From positions 1-56,108 of the forward strand of contig NZ_FOBC01000002.1 in assembly GCF_900109725.1 (NCBI RefSeq): DNA of 56,108 nt, read 5' to 3'. Shown in pieces: positions 1-7,577 of the stretch; position 1 is the first letter of the stretch, and every line of letters begins with the position of its first letter. The translations under genes and the position numbers were made by a program. The notes under the pieces were generated by a model. The model did no database searches and had not been told where the DNA came from. It saw nothing but the letters and a program-made list of their open reading frames with translations. This DNA comes from Halomonas daqiaonensis (GTDB lineage Bacteria; Pseudomonadota; Gammaproteobacteria; Pseudomonadales; Halomonadaceae).

Positions 1-159
1 CATCCGTTTCATGTCATCAAGAACCTCTTTGGCTATCGGAAGGTTCGCTACAAGGGGCTGGCCAAGAACCAGGCGCAGCTGTTCACCCTGTTTGCTCTCG
101 GCAATCTGGTGTTGGCAGGACGATGCCAGGGATGCGTTGACGGGGTCAGTGTGTCTTGA
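1..159 (+). pseudogene. IS5-family transposase, C-terminal end (cut by window edge)
   Basis: Frame 1 is open from the first base to a TGA ending at 159 and gives about 52 residues. It contains the stretch KNLFGYRKVRYKGLAKNQ followed by a hydrophobic LFALGNLVLA tail. That is the typical C-terminus of IS5-family DDE transposases, in which the arginine/lysine-rich segment follows the catalytic glutamate. The start lies outside the window, so whether the element is intact cannot be judged. Three short perfect hairpins follow (171-189, 202-218, 227-240) and are probably part of the IS end. Confidence 0.75.
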
Positions 160-545
160 ATCCGGCCTGGCAGCCGGATAACCCGGCTGTCGGGTAAAAC
201 AGACCACCTGAGGTGGTCAGGTAGGGATCGCTGAAGCGATGATCGGGCCATTTTGGCTCTTCAACTACCCAGAACAGCATTGTTCAGCGGTTCCCTAGCG
301 GCGACGGCCTCACTCCATAGGCCGGAGACGAGGCCGCGGCCTGCTCTCACCGCTTACGTTGACGGGCCAGCCGCCTGGCGACGGCATCCACGATCTGCCT
401 GCCGGGGCTAGGTAGGATCTGGAGCTTGATGCGCGCAAGCCATAGTCGGGAGCGGGCACCCACTCAAGCGGGTGTCGCGAGTCCACGTCAGCCGATATCC
501 AGGGGGCCCGCGTCAGTGCCAAAGTTGAGGTAGAAGTATCCGTGT
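160..545. other. Non-coding stretch after the IS5 end
   Basis: No convincing coding frame is seen. The first 80 bases hold three back-to-back hairpins: arms CAGCCGG/CCGGCTG at 171-189, GACCACCT/AGGTGGTC at 202-218, and ATCGCT/AGCGAT at 227-240. The IS5 element most likely ends somewhere in 240-300. I could not pair its terminal repeat because the other end is outside the window. Confidence 0.4.
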
Positions 546-560
546 AGGGGGGAGATGGCG

Positions 561-965
561 ATGTCGAACAAGAACAAGACCACCACGGGACTACAGGTAG
601 CCGTCACGATCCTGGAGAAGTGGGGGGCCAGCTGTGAGCAGGGCACAGCGATCCTGCGAGTCTCTCCTGACAACTATGCGCTTGCCAGGCGCCGTGAGCC
701 CGAATGGCAGGTCAACCTGGATGAAGACCACCTGACCCGGATCAGCTACATACTCAACATCCATGCTGCGTTGCGAGTGATCTTCGACAACCCGTCGAAC
801 GTGTACGGCTTCATGTCGATGGTCAACCACAACGAAGGCTTCAATGGCCGGTCACCGCTGGACGTCATCGCCCGAGGGGACCTCACCGAACTGCGCGAGA
901 CGTGGTTGCACGTCAACATGCTGCGCCCTGTGATCATAGGGGATGAAGGCAGGGTCAATCTGTGA
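561..965 (+). CDS. Orphan MbcA/ParS/Xre-type antitoxin (DUF2384-like)
   Basis: The protein has about 134 residues. The C-terminal half has the pattern of the MbcA/ParS/Xre toxin-binding domain: a helix with FDNPSNVYGFM, then the loop GFNGRSPLDVIARGDL, then a final amphipathic helix. In this family the domain caps an ADP-ribosyltransferase-like RES or ParT toxin, and an N-terminal helical part binds DNA. The start is set at 561 rather than the in-frame ATG at 555, because the purine-rich RBS (GGGGGGAG, 547-554) gives about six bases of spacing to 561 but none to 555. No RES toxin gene follows: the next 380 bases have no credible frame on either strand. The family call rests on motif pattern only. 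Confidence 0.6.
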   Translation: MSNKNKTTTGLQVAVTILEKWGASCEQGTAILRVSPDNYALARRREPEWQVNLDEDHLTRISYILNIHAALRVIFDNPSNVYGFMSMVNHNEGFNGRSPLDVIARGDLTELRETWLHVNMLRPVIIGDEGRVNL

Positions 966-1344
966 CGGCCCTGCGCTCAGGGTGGTTATGACTCCATCCA
1001 GGAAAGCCTCCTTGGCATACCCAACAACGTACGGTATCCATGTGTCCGCCCTTGGCGAACCCACTCGCTGGAGCCCTTCACGCTGTCCCCGGCCGAGCAT
1101 CCGCGTGAAAGACTGAGGGCGAAGCCCGTTATCTCAACAACCACGAGCAAATAACTGGCGTGGGGTGTCGGGACCTCCACCTGACTCGGCTCAGCCAGAC
1201 TCCCGCTCCCCTCTTCCCTCGATGGCTTGAGGTTTCTGCCGACTTGATGAGGCTCTCCGGGCCTCGAGTCGCCCGCCTTTTCATGATGTTGGCGAGGGTT
1301 TACGCAAGACAAGTGTTCTGCTAACTTAAAGCTGTCGAGCCAAA
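966..1344. other. Intergenic stretch upstream of the P4-like leader
   Basis: No believable gene is seen. The only long frame (minus strand, 986-1312) has no RBS and an unnatural composition. The right end holds a possible promoter for the following leader. The left attachment site of the satellite-like element should lie here or further left, but no repeat matching the region next to the integrase was found by eye. Confidence 0.35.
1299..1327 (+). promoter_or_regulatory. Possible sigma70 promoter of the P4-like leader
   Basis: TTTACG (1299-1304) and TAACTT (1322-1327) are separated by 17 bases. They lie directly upstream of the leader with the complementary seqA-like element at 1354. Both hexamers are poor matches to consensus, so the call rests mainly on position. 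Confidence 0.25.
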
Positions 1345-1353
1345 ATGTTCGAC

Positions 1354-1542
1354 CGGGTTTGGCGACCCGAATTATCCAAGGCGCACAAGCGCCCTTGCCA
1401 TGGCTGGCGCTTTTTTTGTGTCTGCCATGTGTCTATGGCGGTCGTGCGTGGGAGACCTTCGGGTCTGCCGGTTCCCTTGGATGCCGGTTCGCCAACCCGC
1501 GTACGGCCGCCCCCATCACTGCTTGGCGACAGCGGGGGTGGC
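1354..1542 (+). ncRNA. P4-like immunity leader: seqA, seqB, seqC-like segments
   Basis: Three short segments can pair. Segment A at 1354-1369 (CGGGTTTGGCGACCCG) and segment C at 1521-1530 (GCTTGGCGAC) are both complementary to segment B at 1486-1499 (GGTTCGCCAACCCG). C sits in the loop of a hairpin with arms GCCGCCCCC and GGGGGTGGC (about 1506-1541). In satellite phage P4, seqB is part of the processed CI RNA, which pairs with seqA and seqC in the same leader and causes early termination, giving immunity. The A-B-C order and a terminator between A and B match that layout. The leader can also be read as a peptide containing RGRPSGLPVP and RVRPPPS, resembling proteins annotated as Ash or Icd-like in P4-type prophages. 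Confidence 0.55.
1388..1417 (+). terminator. Intrinsic terminator inside the leader
   Basis: The arms AGCGCC (1388-1393) and GGCGCT (1406-1411) enclose a 12-base loop and are followed by seven T residues (1411-1417). It lies between the seqA-like and seqB-like elements. It would stop most transcripts before the helicase operon, as expected for a P4-type attenuated leader. Confidence 0.6.
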
Positions 1543-1566
1543 TCCAACATCCAAGGAGCCCTACCC

Positions 1567-1773
1567 ATGATCTATCTGTCCCCATCCCCCCAACGCAGTA
1601 GCCGCCGTGCGCGCGCTGCTGCCCACCGCGCCATGGCCATGTCAGCCTTGGCATCCAACTGCAGCGAAACCGTTCGCTACCGCCGATATCATGCTCATAT
1701 GCGCAAGACAGCCGCCTTGGCACAAGCCGCTGACCTCGAGGGTACTGATGCCCCGTGGGAGGTGGAATCATGA
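1567..1773 (+). CDS. Small basic protein at the head of the satellite operon
   Basis: This 68-residue frame starts at an ATG preceded by AAGGAGC at a workable distance and ends in a TGA overlapping the next start (ATGA). It is rich in Arg, Ala and Ser, with RSSRRARAAAHRAMAM near the N-terminus. The same frame is open back to 1345 through the leader, and that longer version would carry the Ash/Icd-like segment at its N-terminus. I prefer the short form because of the RBS, but the long form is possible. Related leader ORFs in P4-like prophages are called Ash or host-division-inhibitor Icd-like; this function is not established here. The overlap implies translational coupling to the next gene. 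Confidence 0.45.
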   Translation: MIYLSPSPQRSSRRARAAAHRAMAMSALASNCSETVRYRRYHAHMRKTAALAQAADLEGTDAPWEVES

Positions 1774-2411
1774 TGGCACCGCAAAGCCCCACTCCCGCCC
1801 CCTCTCGGCATACCTTCTCCGGCATGATTGCCGATCGTCTCACGGCGCTGCTGGCCCACTGCGCGCAGTCAGGGGAGCCCGTCACCGCCTGCGAGCTACG
1901 CGACCAACTGCTCAAGTACCCCGAGCTTGAGACGGCGGACAGCAAGGCCATCTACCTGCGGGCACGTGATCGTCTTCGGTCACTGAAACGGCAAGGGCTG
2001 GCACAGCGTGTCGGTGTCCAAGGCAAGCACCGCCCCGTCTACCAGATCATCGACCTGCCTGCCGACCCTGTCTCCAGCCCAGGGGCGCCAGCCATGTCAG
2101 CGAGTCACGGCGGTGATGCGGATCAGTACATCACGGATGATGCCCCCTCATCGGCCACAAGTGAGACGGACAGCGTGGAGGCGTTTGCCGATTTCCTGTC
2201 TCGTGAACGCCATCGCCTGAAACTCGAGATGAATGCCGCCCTGGGGGAAGCCAACCACTACGGCCACATCCTGCAGAAATTCCCCGAGCGGCACGCCCAG
2301 ATCGAACCGCTGCATGACGCTGCCCTCCGCCGGGGTGGTGAACTGAAAGGGGCGCTGGATGCCGTCGTCACCCTGCATCACTCAATGGCTGACAAGGAGG
2401 TCTCATCATGA
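1770..2411 (+). CDS. Winged-helix-like hypothetical protein of the satellite operon
   Basis: The protein has 213 residues. The ATG at 1770 is preceded by GGAGGT at six bases, which is preferred over the in-frame GTG at 1755. Residues 8-90 look like a small helical DNA-binding fold: a MIADRLTALL helix, then AIYLRARDRLRSLKRQGL, then a beta hairpin ending in YQI, as in winged-helix domains. A low-complexity linker follows, then a charged helical C-terminus (about 130-213) that may form a coiled coil. It overlaps the genes on both sides by four bases, so it is co-translated with the helicase. I do not recognise a named family; a regulator or replication accessory of the element is an inference. 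Confidence 0.6.
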   Translation: MMAPQSPTPAPSRHTFSGMIADRLTALLAHCAQSGEPVTACELRDQLLKYPELETADSKAIYLRARDRLRSLKRQGLAQRVGVQGKHRPVYQIIDLPADPVSSPGAPAMSASHGGDADQYITDDAPSSATSETDSVEAFADFLSRERHRLKLEMNAALGEANHYGHILQKFPERHAQIEPLHDAALRRGGELKGALDAVVTLHHSMADKEVSS

Positions 2412-3934
2412 GCGCATCACACCACCAGATGACCGGACACCCTCGTGAGCTACCGGCACTTCGTCCCTGGCAGGCCGCCTGCATCGACCAGGCCCTGGCC
2501 ACCCTGTCCCCGTCCCATGCCCATTTCCTGTGTCAGGCCACACCCGGCGCCGGCAAGATGCTGATGGCGGCGGTGCTGACACGGGAGCTGATGGCACGCG
2601 GGGATATCGATTATGTGCTCTACCTCGGGCCGACGGCCTCGGTCGTGGAGCGTGCGGCCGAAACACTGGCCCAGGTGACCGGGAAAGCCATGCATGGCCG
2701 GCTGGGGGCGAGCGGGACCGCCCTCACCTACCAGGCCCTGCGAAACTGCCTGGAGGAGCTGCAGCGCTTGGGACGCGACGCCAGGGTGCTGCTGATCTGG
2801 GATGAAAGCCACCATGCCGCGGGGCACGCCGACGCACGCGAGAGCGCCAACCAGTGGGGCATGGCCTTGATGGCCCTTGAGCGTCAAGTGCGCTTCACTC
2901 TGGCCCTCTCGGGTACCCCCTGGCGCACCGACGGTAGCTGCCTGCCGCTGTTGCGGTATCTTGACACCCCTGTCGATGACGCCCCTGCCGACGATGCCGC
3001 GACGCCACCACCTCGTCAGCAGCTTCAGCCAGATTTCATCTACACCCTCACCCAGGCGATTCAGGATGGCGTGTGTCGCCATCCTCGTTTGCAGCTGATC
3101 GACAACCGCTCGATCCGCCTCACCCGCTACCACGCCCGCAGCGGACGACGCGAAACCCGTCGGTTCACCAGCATTCCCCACCTGCTGAAGCACCCGGCGA
3201 TGCACTACGGCAGCCTACTGCGGCATGACGAGCCGATGCGACACCTGTTGGACCTGGGCTGCGAGCAGCTGGCATGCCTTCGCCAGGGGGACATGGACGC
3301 GGCGGGCCTCGTTGTCGCCTCCGACATCGTGCATGCCGAAGCGATTGCGGAGGCCCTGGAGGATCGGCAGCAATCGGTGTGCCTGGTCACCAGCAAGGCG
3401 CCCAATGCCCATGCCCGTCTGCACGCCTTCCGCGATGACAGCACCCAGTGGATCGTCTCGGTCGGCATGGTCAGCGAAGGCGTCGACATACCACGCCTGC
3501 GGGTGTGCTGTTACCTGAGCCATATTCGCACCGAGCAGCATTTCCGGCAGGTACTGGGCAGGATTATCCGTCGGCAGGGGAACGATGACGCCGACTGCTT
3601 CCTGTACGCCCTCAATGAGCCGCACCTGAGACGCTATGCAAGGCGTGTGGCCGATGACCTGCCTGAGGACCTGGCCACGGTCTCCTTTCCGATGCCGGAG
3701 ACGGCTTCAGATCCGGCAGCCCCCACGGCCAACAGGGCGCCAACACCGTCGTTGACGCCACAGGATGCGGCACCGCTCGATGACAGCGCGGAGGCTGCCA
3801 GAGCCCGTCAGGAAGGTGAGACATCGACGCAGCTTGCCTTGGACACCGCCGGCAGCGCCGAGCAGCTGGATCCGGATGTGGCCTTCTCGCGAGCCTTCTT
3901 TGAACGCCTGGTGGCCTTGCGGCTGTTGTCCTAA
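2408..3934 (+). CDS. DEAH-box superfamily 2 helicase
   Basis: The 508-residue protein has the SF2 helicase order. Walker A ATPGAGKM is at residues 44-51, the DEAH-type box DESH at 132-135, motif III SGTPWR near 170, and motif VI QVLGRIIRRQ from residue 381. A Pro/Ala-rich linker and a short C-terminal helix follow (about 430-508). Walker A ends in Met where Thr or Ser normally coordinates Mg, which is unusual and might lower ATPase activity. The box reads DESH, as in restriction-type and UvrB-like SF2 enzymes. The gene starts inside the stop of the preceding gene (ATGA) and is followed by the integrase 184 bases later. The role, whether DNA unwinding for the mobile element or a defence function, cannot be decided from sequence. 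Confidence 0.85.
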   Translation: MSASHHQMTGHPRELPALRPWQAACIDQALATLSPSHAHFLCQATPGAGKMLMAAVLTRELMARGDIDYVLYLGPTASVVERAAETLAQVTGKAMHGRLGASGTALTYQALRNCLEELQRLGRDARVLLIWDESHHAAGHADARESANQWGMALMALERQVRFTLALSGTPWRTDGSCLPLLRYLDTPVDDAPADDAATPPPRQQLQPDFIYTLTQAIQDGVCRHPRLQLIDNRSIRLTRYHARSGRRETRRFTSIPHLLKHPAMHYGSLLRHDEPMRHLLDLGCEQLACLRQGDMDAAGLVVASDIVHAEAIAEALEDRQQSVCLVTSKAPNAHARLHAFRDDSTQWIVSVGMVSEGVDIPRLRVCCYLSHIRTEQHFRQVLGRIIRRQGNDDADCFLYALNEPHLRRYARRVADDLPEDLATVSFPMPETASDPAAPTANRAPTPSLTPQDAAPLDDSAEAARARQEGETSTQLALDTAGSAEQLDPDVAFSRAFFERLVALRLLS

Positions 3935-4118
3935 TCAGCCGGCGGCTCATCGTCGACCACGTCGCGTGACAGGCCCTCATCGCCGGCTGCTGCCCGTCTC
4001 AGCGCTGGACGTTCAATGTGACGTCGCCGGGATGGGCTTGGCATGACACTTACGCAGTGAGGTCAGTGGCAGGCAGTATCTGCCCTACTGACGCCCCCTT
4101 TGTCCAAGGTGCATCGTT

Positions 4119-5114
4119 ATGACATCCAAAAAACAACTTCGAAAACTCGCCCGCTCGACACAGCACTCCGCCCGCTCAGGACTTTCCGTCAGCCATGAGG
4201 GGCTCTCACGTGAGGCTCGGCGCCTGCTCGCCCAGAGTGTTTCGGCCAACAGCGTGCGCGCCATGCGGGCCGATATCCGAATCTATCAGACAGCCGGTGG
4301 CCCCCTGCCTGCCACGGACACCGATATCGCCAATTACTTGTCCGCACAGAATGCCTTGGGCAAGAAGCCCGCCACGCTGGAGCGGTATGCCAATTCGCTG
4401 CACACGTGGCACCGATATATGAACCTCCCCTCGCCCGTCAAAACCATGGCGGTGCGCAGTGTCTTGCGGGGTATCAAGAAGAGTCGTGATACGCGACAGG
4501 CGTCCGCCCCTGCTCTGCGCCTCAAGGAGCTACATCGCCTGCTGGAGGTCATTGGCAGTGAGTCACTGCATGGGCTGCGTGACAGTGCTCTATTCCTGCT
4601 GAGCTTCTATGGGGCATTCCGGCGCAGCGAAATCGTGGCGATCGCCGTCGAGGACCTCCAATGGCTGCCTCAGGGTGTCACCATTACGCTGCATCACAGC
4701 AAAGCGAATCGAACAGGGCGCATCGAGACCAAGAGCATCCCGCGTGCACCTGCGAACACCGCCTATTGTCCCGTCGCGACGCTCGAAACCTGGCTCGCCG
4801 CCTCCGGCATCACTCGTGGTGCGATCTTTCGTGGTATTACCTGCAAGGGAAATCTGGGAGCGGGCCGCATGTCGTCAGGCAACGTCTATGTCCGAATGAA
4901 ACAGGCCATGGAGAAGGCCGATCTGATCTCAGAGGGGTACACGCCGCATAGCTTCCGGGCAGGATTCATTACCGAAGCGCATCTACGTGGCAAGAGCGAC
5001 CTTCAGATCAAACGAGTGAGCGGGCACCGCGATCAGAGAACTTTCGAGCGCTACATTAGGATTGCCGATGCCTTCGAAGACAATGCGGGGGATTTCTTTT
5101 CACTGGAGGATTGA
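4119..5114 (+). CDS. Tyrosine recombinase/integrase of the satellite-like element
   Basis: The 331-residue protein has the full catalytic set of tyrosine recombinases: Arg168 in FRRSEIV, a Lys in the beta hairpin HHSKANRTG, His277-x-x-Arg280 in PHSFRAGF, His303 in SGHRDQ and nucleophile Tyr312 in FERYIR. An N-terminal SAM-like core-binding domain covers about residues 25-110. It cuts and rejoins DNA at att sites through a 3'-phosphotyrosine. The gene is last in the element and reads out toward galE, ending at a strong terminator. No tRNA gene or obvious attachment core is seen next to it, so the true right boundary is unknown. Confidence 0.93.
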   Translation: MTSKKQLRKLARSTQHSARSGLSVSHEGLSREARRLLAQSVSANSVRAMRADIRIYQTAGGPLPATDTDIANYLSAQNALGKKPATLERYANSLHTWHRYMNLPSPVKTMAVRSVLRGIKKSRDTRQASAPALRLKELHRLLEVIGSESLHGLRDSALFLLSFYGAFRRSEIVAIAVEDLQWLPQGVTITLHHSKANRTGRIETKSIPRAPANTAYCPVATLETWLAASGITRGAIFRGITCKGNLGAGRMSSGNVYVRMKQAMEKADLISEGYTPHSFRAGFITEAHLRGKSDLQIKRVSGHRDQRTFERYIRIADAFEDNAGDFFSLED

Positions 5115-5126
5115 GTCCCAAAACGC

Positions 5127-5155
5127 AGCAGCCCGGCACTTGGCCGGGCTGCTTT
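5127..5155. terminator. Strong hairpin terminator between integrase and galE
   Basis: A perfect 11-bp stem (AGCAGCCCGGC at 5127-5137, GCCGGGCTGCT at 5143-5153) with a five-base loop ends in a short T run on the plus strand. It closes the integrase transcript. Reading from the other side, it can also end the long minus-strand polysaccharide operon, whose last gene stops at 5178. Confidence 0.8.
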
Positions 5156-5177
5156 CATGACGTTATCGACCTTGGGC

Positions 5178-6194
5178 TCAGCCTGCGCCATAGCCTTGTG
5201 GGTTCCTTTCCTGCCAGCGCCAGGTGTCGCGCAGCATCTCCTCGAGCCCGCGCTCGGCGCGCCAACCCAACTCGCGTTCTGCCTTGCCGGCATCGGCCCA
5301 GAAGGCGGCAAGATCGCCGTCACGGCGCGGCGCGATGCGATACGGCACGCGCTGACCGGTCACCTGTTCGAAGGTCCTAACCATCTCCAGCACCGAGACG
5401 CCCTGCCCGGTGCCTAAGTTGTAGATATGCACCCCCGGCTGCTCGAGGCACGCCAGTGAGGCCACATGCCCGGCGGCCAGGTCCATCACATGCAGGTAGT
5501 CGCGCACGCAGGTGCCGTCCTGGGTCGGGTAGTCATCACCGAAGATGGCAAGCCCGGGCCGACGCCCCACCGCCACCTGGGCGATAAACGGCATCAGGTT
5601 ATTGGGGATGCCGCGCGGATCCTCGCCAATCAGCCCCGAAGGGTGGGCGCCGATGGGGTTGAAGTAGCGCAGCAGCGCCACCGACCAGCGTGCATCAGCA
5701 TGGCACAAGTCGGTCAGCGCCTGCTCCACCATCGCCTTGGAACTGCCATAGGGGTTGGACGTGCGCCCCCGCGGCATGCTTTCCACATGGGGCACCGGCG
5801 CGTCCGGCCCGTAGACGGTAGCCCAGGAGCTGAACACGAGCTTATACACTTCCGCCGCGGCCATGGCCTGGCAAAGCACCAATGAGCCATGCACGTTGGT
5901 ATCGTAATAGGCCAACGGCTGCTCGGCGCTCTCGCCCACCGCCTTCAACCCGGCGAAGTGAATCACTGCGTCTATCTCATGCTCGGCAAACAGCCGATTC
6001 AGCAGCGCGCGATCGCGCACGTCGCCTTCGATGAAGTGCACGCCCTTGCCGGTGATCGCCTCGACCCGCTGCAAGGCCTCGCGGGAGCCATTGACCAGAT
6101 TGTCGAATACCACCACCTCGCGGCCTGCCTGCAGCAGCTCGACCACGGTATGCGAGCCGATATAGCCGGCGCCGCCGGTGACCAAAATCGACAT
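5178..6194 (-). CDS. galE: UDP-glucose 4-epimerase paralogue with Trp at the catalytic Ser position
   Basis: The protein has 338 residues, the usual GalE length. It has the NAD-binding motif GGAGYIGS (residues 7-14) and the Tyr149-x-x-x-Lys153 pair of extended short-chain dehydrogenases. GalE interconverts UDP-glucose and UDP-galactose in the cytoplasm. The odd point is residue 124: the motif reads FSSWATVYG instead of FSSSATVYG, so the catalytic Ser124 known from E. coli GalE is Trp (codon at 5823-5825, TGG where the second copy has TCG). Trp here should block proton shuttling or substrate fit. The gene is the last of the locus, 70 bases after the transferase gene. A second copy at 18402-19418 keeps Ser124. 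The protein may be inactive, altered, or a sequencing error. Confidence 0.9.
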   Translation of the reverse strand: MSILVTGGAGYIGSHTVVELLQAGREVVVFDNLVNGSREALQRVEAITGKGVHFIEGDVRDRALLNRLFAEHEIDAVIHFAGLKAVGESAEQPLAYYDTNVHGSLVLCQAMAAAEVYKLVFSSWATVYGPDAPVPHVESMPRGRTSNPYGSSKAMVEQALTDLCHADARWSVALLRYFNPIGAHPSGLIGEDPRGIPNNLMPFIAQVAVGRRPGLAIFGDDYPTQDGTCVRDYLHVMDLAAGHVASLACLEQPGVHIYNLGTGQGVSVLEMVRTFEQVTGQRVPYRIAPRRDGDLAAFWADAGKAERELGWRAERGLEEMLRDTWRWQERNPQGYGAG

Positions 6195-6263
6195 GCTCTC
6201 TTTTACTCCTGATCAATCGTTAAAATATTCCCTCTTGAATGGACACTCATGTTGGGCAATACA

Positions 6264-7535
6264 TCAGCCTCGCTCGCTGGCGTTGCGTGTGCTGCCCGCT
6301 TCACCGCCAACATCTCGTCCTGCGGCCCTTTCCAACACCGCCAGCATCTTCTCTGACTGACGATCCCGCGAATAGGTCTGAGCAGCAGCGAGACCGCTGT
6401 CACGTAGGGCCTCTCGCTGCGCAGTATCATCCTTCAGCGTTTCAATGGCTTCCGCCATGGCGGCGGGGTCTTCCGGCGGCACGCATACACCAGCACCGGC
6501 GTCGTGCAGGATGCCGGTGGCCTCACCTTCCGGCAACGACATCAGTACCGGGATGCCCATGGCCATGCATTCGAACATCTTGGAGGGGATCACGCTCTCG
6601 AACACCGGAGTGTCGCGCAGAGGGATTAGCGCCAGGTCGCACAGCGACCAGTAGCCGGGCATGGCGTCCTTGGGTTGGCGCGGCACGAAGCGCACGTTCG
6701 TAAGCCCCAGCCCTTGAACCCGGGCCTCGAGCTCGGCCTTGGCTGCACCCGCACCCACGAACAGGAAGACGATGTCTTCGCAATGTCGCAGCCGCTCGGC
6801 CGCCTCGAGTACCTTATCCAGCGCATGGGCCATGCCATGAGTGCCCAGATAGCCCACCACGAACTTGCCCTCCAGCCCATGCTCACGGCGCAGCTGCTCA
6901 TCAGCCGGCATGGGCTGATAGCGCGTCAGGTCCACGCCATTGAGCACCACGTCAATCTTGTCGCCGTCGATGCCACGCTCCACCAGGTCCTGCTTGAAGG
7001 CCTGGGTGACCGCTACCACGCGCCTAGCACGCCGGTAGAGGAACAGCTCGAGCTTCTCGAGCACTCGAATGGTGCGGCTCTCTTCCATCGCTCCAACAGC
7101 CACAATGGAAGCCGGCCAGAGGTCACGCAGCTCGAATACGAACGGCTTGCGGCGCACCGCCGCCAGGGCCCAGCCCCCCACGGCGGCGAAGAATTGCGGC
7201 GAGCTCGCTACGATGAGGTCGGGCTTCTTCTGGAACAGGCCACCAATAAAGCCGCTGACCATGAAGGAGACGTAGTCCAGGGTACGCCTGAGGAAGCCCT
7301 CATTGGAGGTGATATAGCTCTTGACCCGCACTACCCGAATGCCTTCCCACTGTTCCACCGAATGCCAACGGTTGCGGTAACCGGAAAAAACCTCACCTTC
7401 CGGGAAGTTGGGCGCACAGGTGACCACCGTGACCTCATGGCCAGCCTGGACCCAGCGCACAGCATGATCGTAGAGCCGATTGGCGGGCGCGTTAGTTTCG
7501 GGGGGGAAATTGTCAGAAAGAAACAGGATACGCAT
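6264..7535 (-). CDS. GT4-family glycosyltransferase, WbuB/WcaI-like
   Basis: The protein has 423 residues in two Rossmann halves. The N-terminus begins MRILFLSDNFPPETNAPA, typical of the WbuB group (L-fucosamine transferases), and has FELRDLWPASIVAVG near 140. The C-terminal GT1 domain has the donor-binding E-x7-E region (ESVIPSKMFE, about residue 315) and the GIPVLMS loop. It would add one sugar from a nucleotide-sugar donor to the lipid-linked repeat unit at the cytoplasmic membrane. It lies between the heparinase-like gene and galE on the same strand, with gaps of about 40-70 bases. The exact donor is not predictable; FucNAc or a related amino sugar is a guess from the family. Confidence 0.85.
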   Translation of the reverse strand: MRILFLSDNFPPETNAPANRLYDHAVRWVQAGHEVTVVTCAPNFPEGEVFSGYRNRWHSVEQWEGIRVVRVKSYITSNEGFLRRTLDYVSFMVSGFIGGLFQKKPDLIVASSPQFFAAVGGWALAAVRRKPFVFELRDLWPASIVAVGAMEESRTIRVLEKLELFLYRRARRVVAVTQAFKQDLVERGIDGDKIDVVLNGVDLTRYQPMPADEQLRREHGLEGKFVVGYLGTHGMAHALDKVLEAAERLRHCEDIVFLFVGAGAAKAELEARVQGLGLTNVRFVPRQPKDAMPGYWSLCDLALIPLRDTPVFESVIPSKMFECMAMGIPVLMSLPEGEATGILHDAGAGVCVPPEDPAAMAEAIETLKDDTAQREALRDSGLAAAQTYSRDRQSEKMLAVLERAAGRDVGGEAGSTRNASERG

Positions 7536-7577
7536 GGCATGTGTCTTGAAGAGGCAAAGAATAGCGAGGCAGGGGAT

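Noticed and set aside
986..1312. Minus-strand frame of 108 codons downstream of the antitoxin, possibly a toxin
   Set aside because: No RES-domain motif, no RBS and an unnatural composition. It is not a credible gene.
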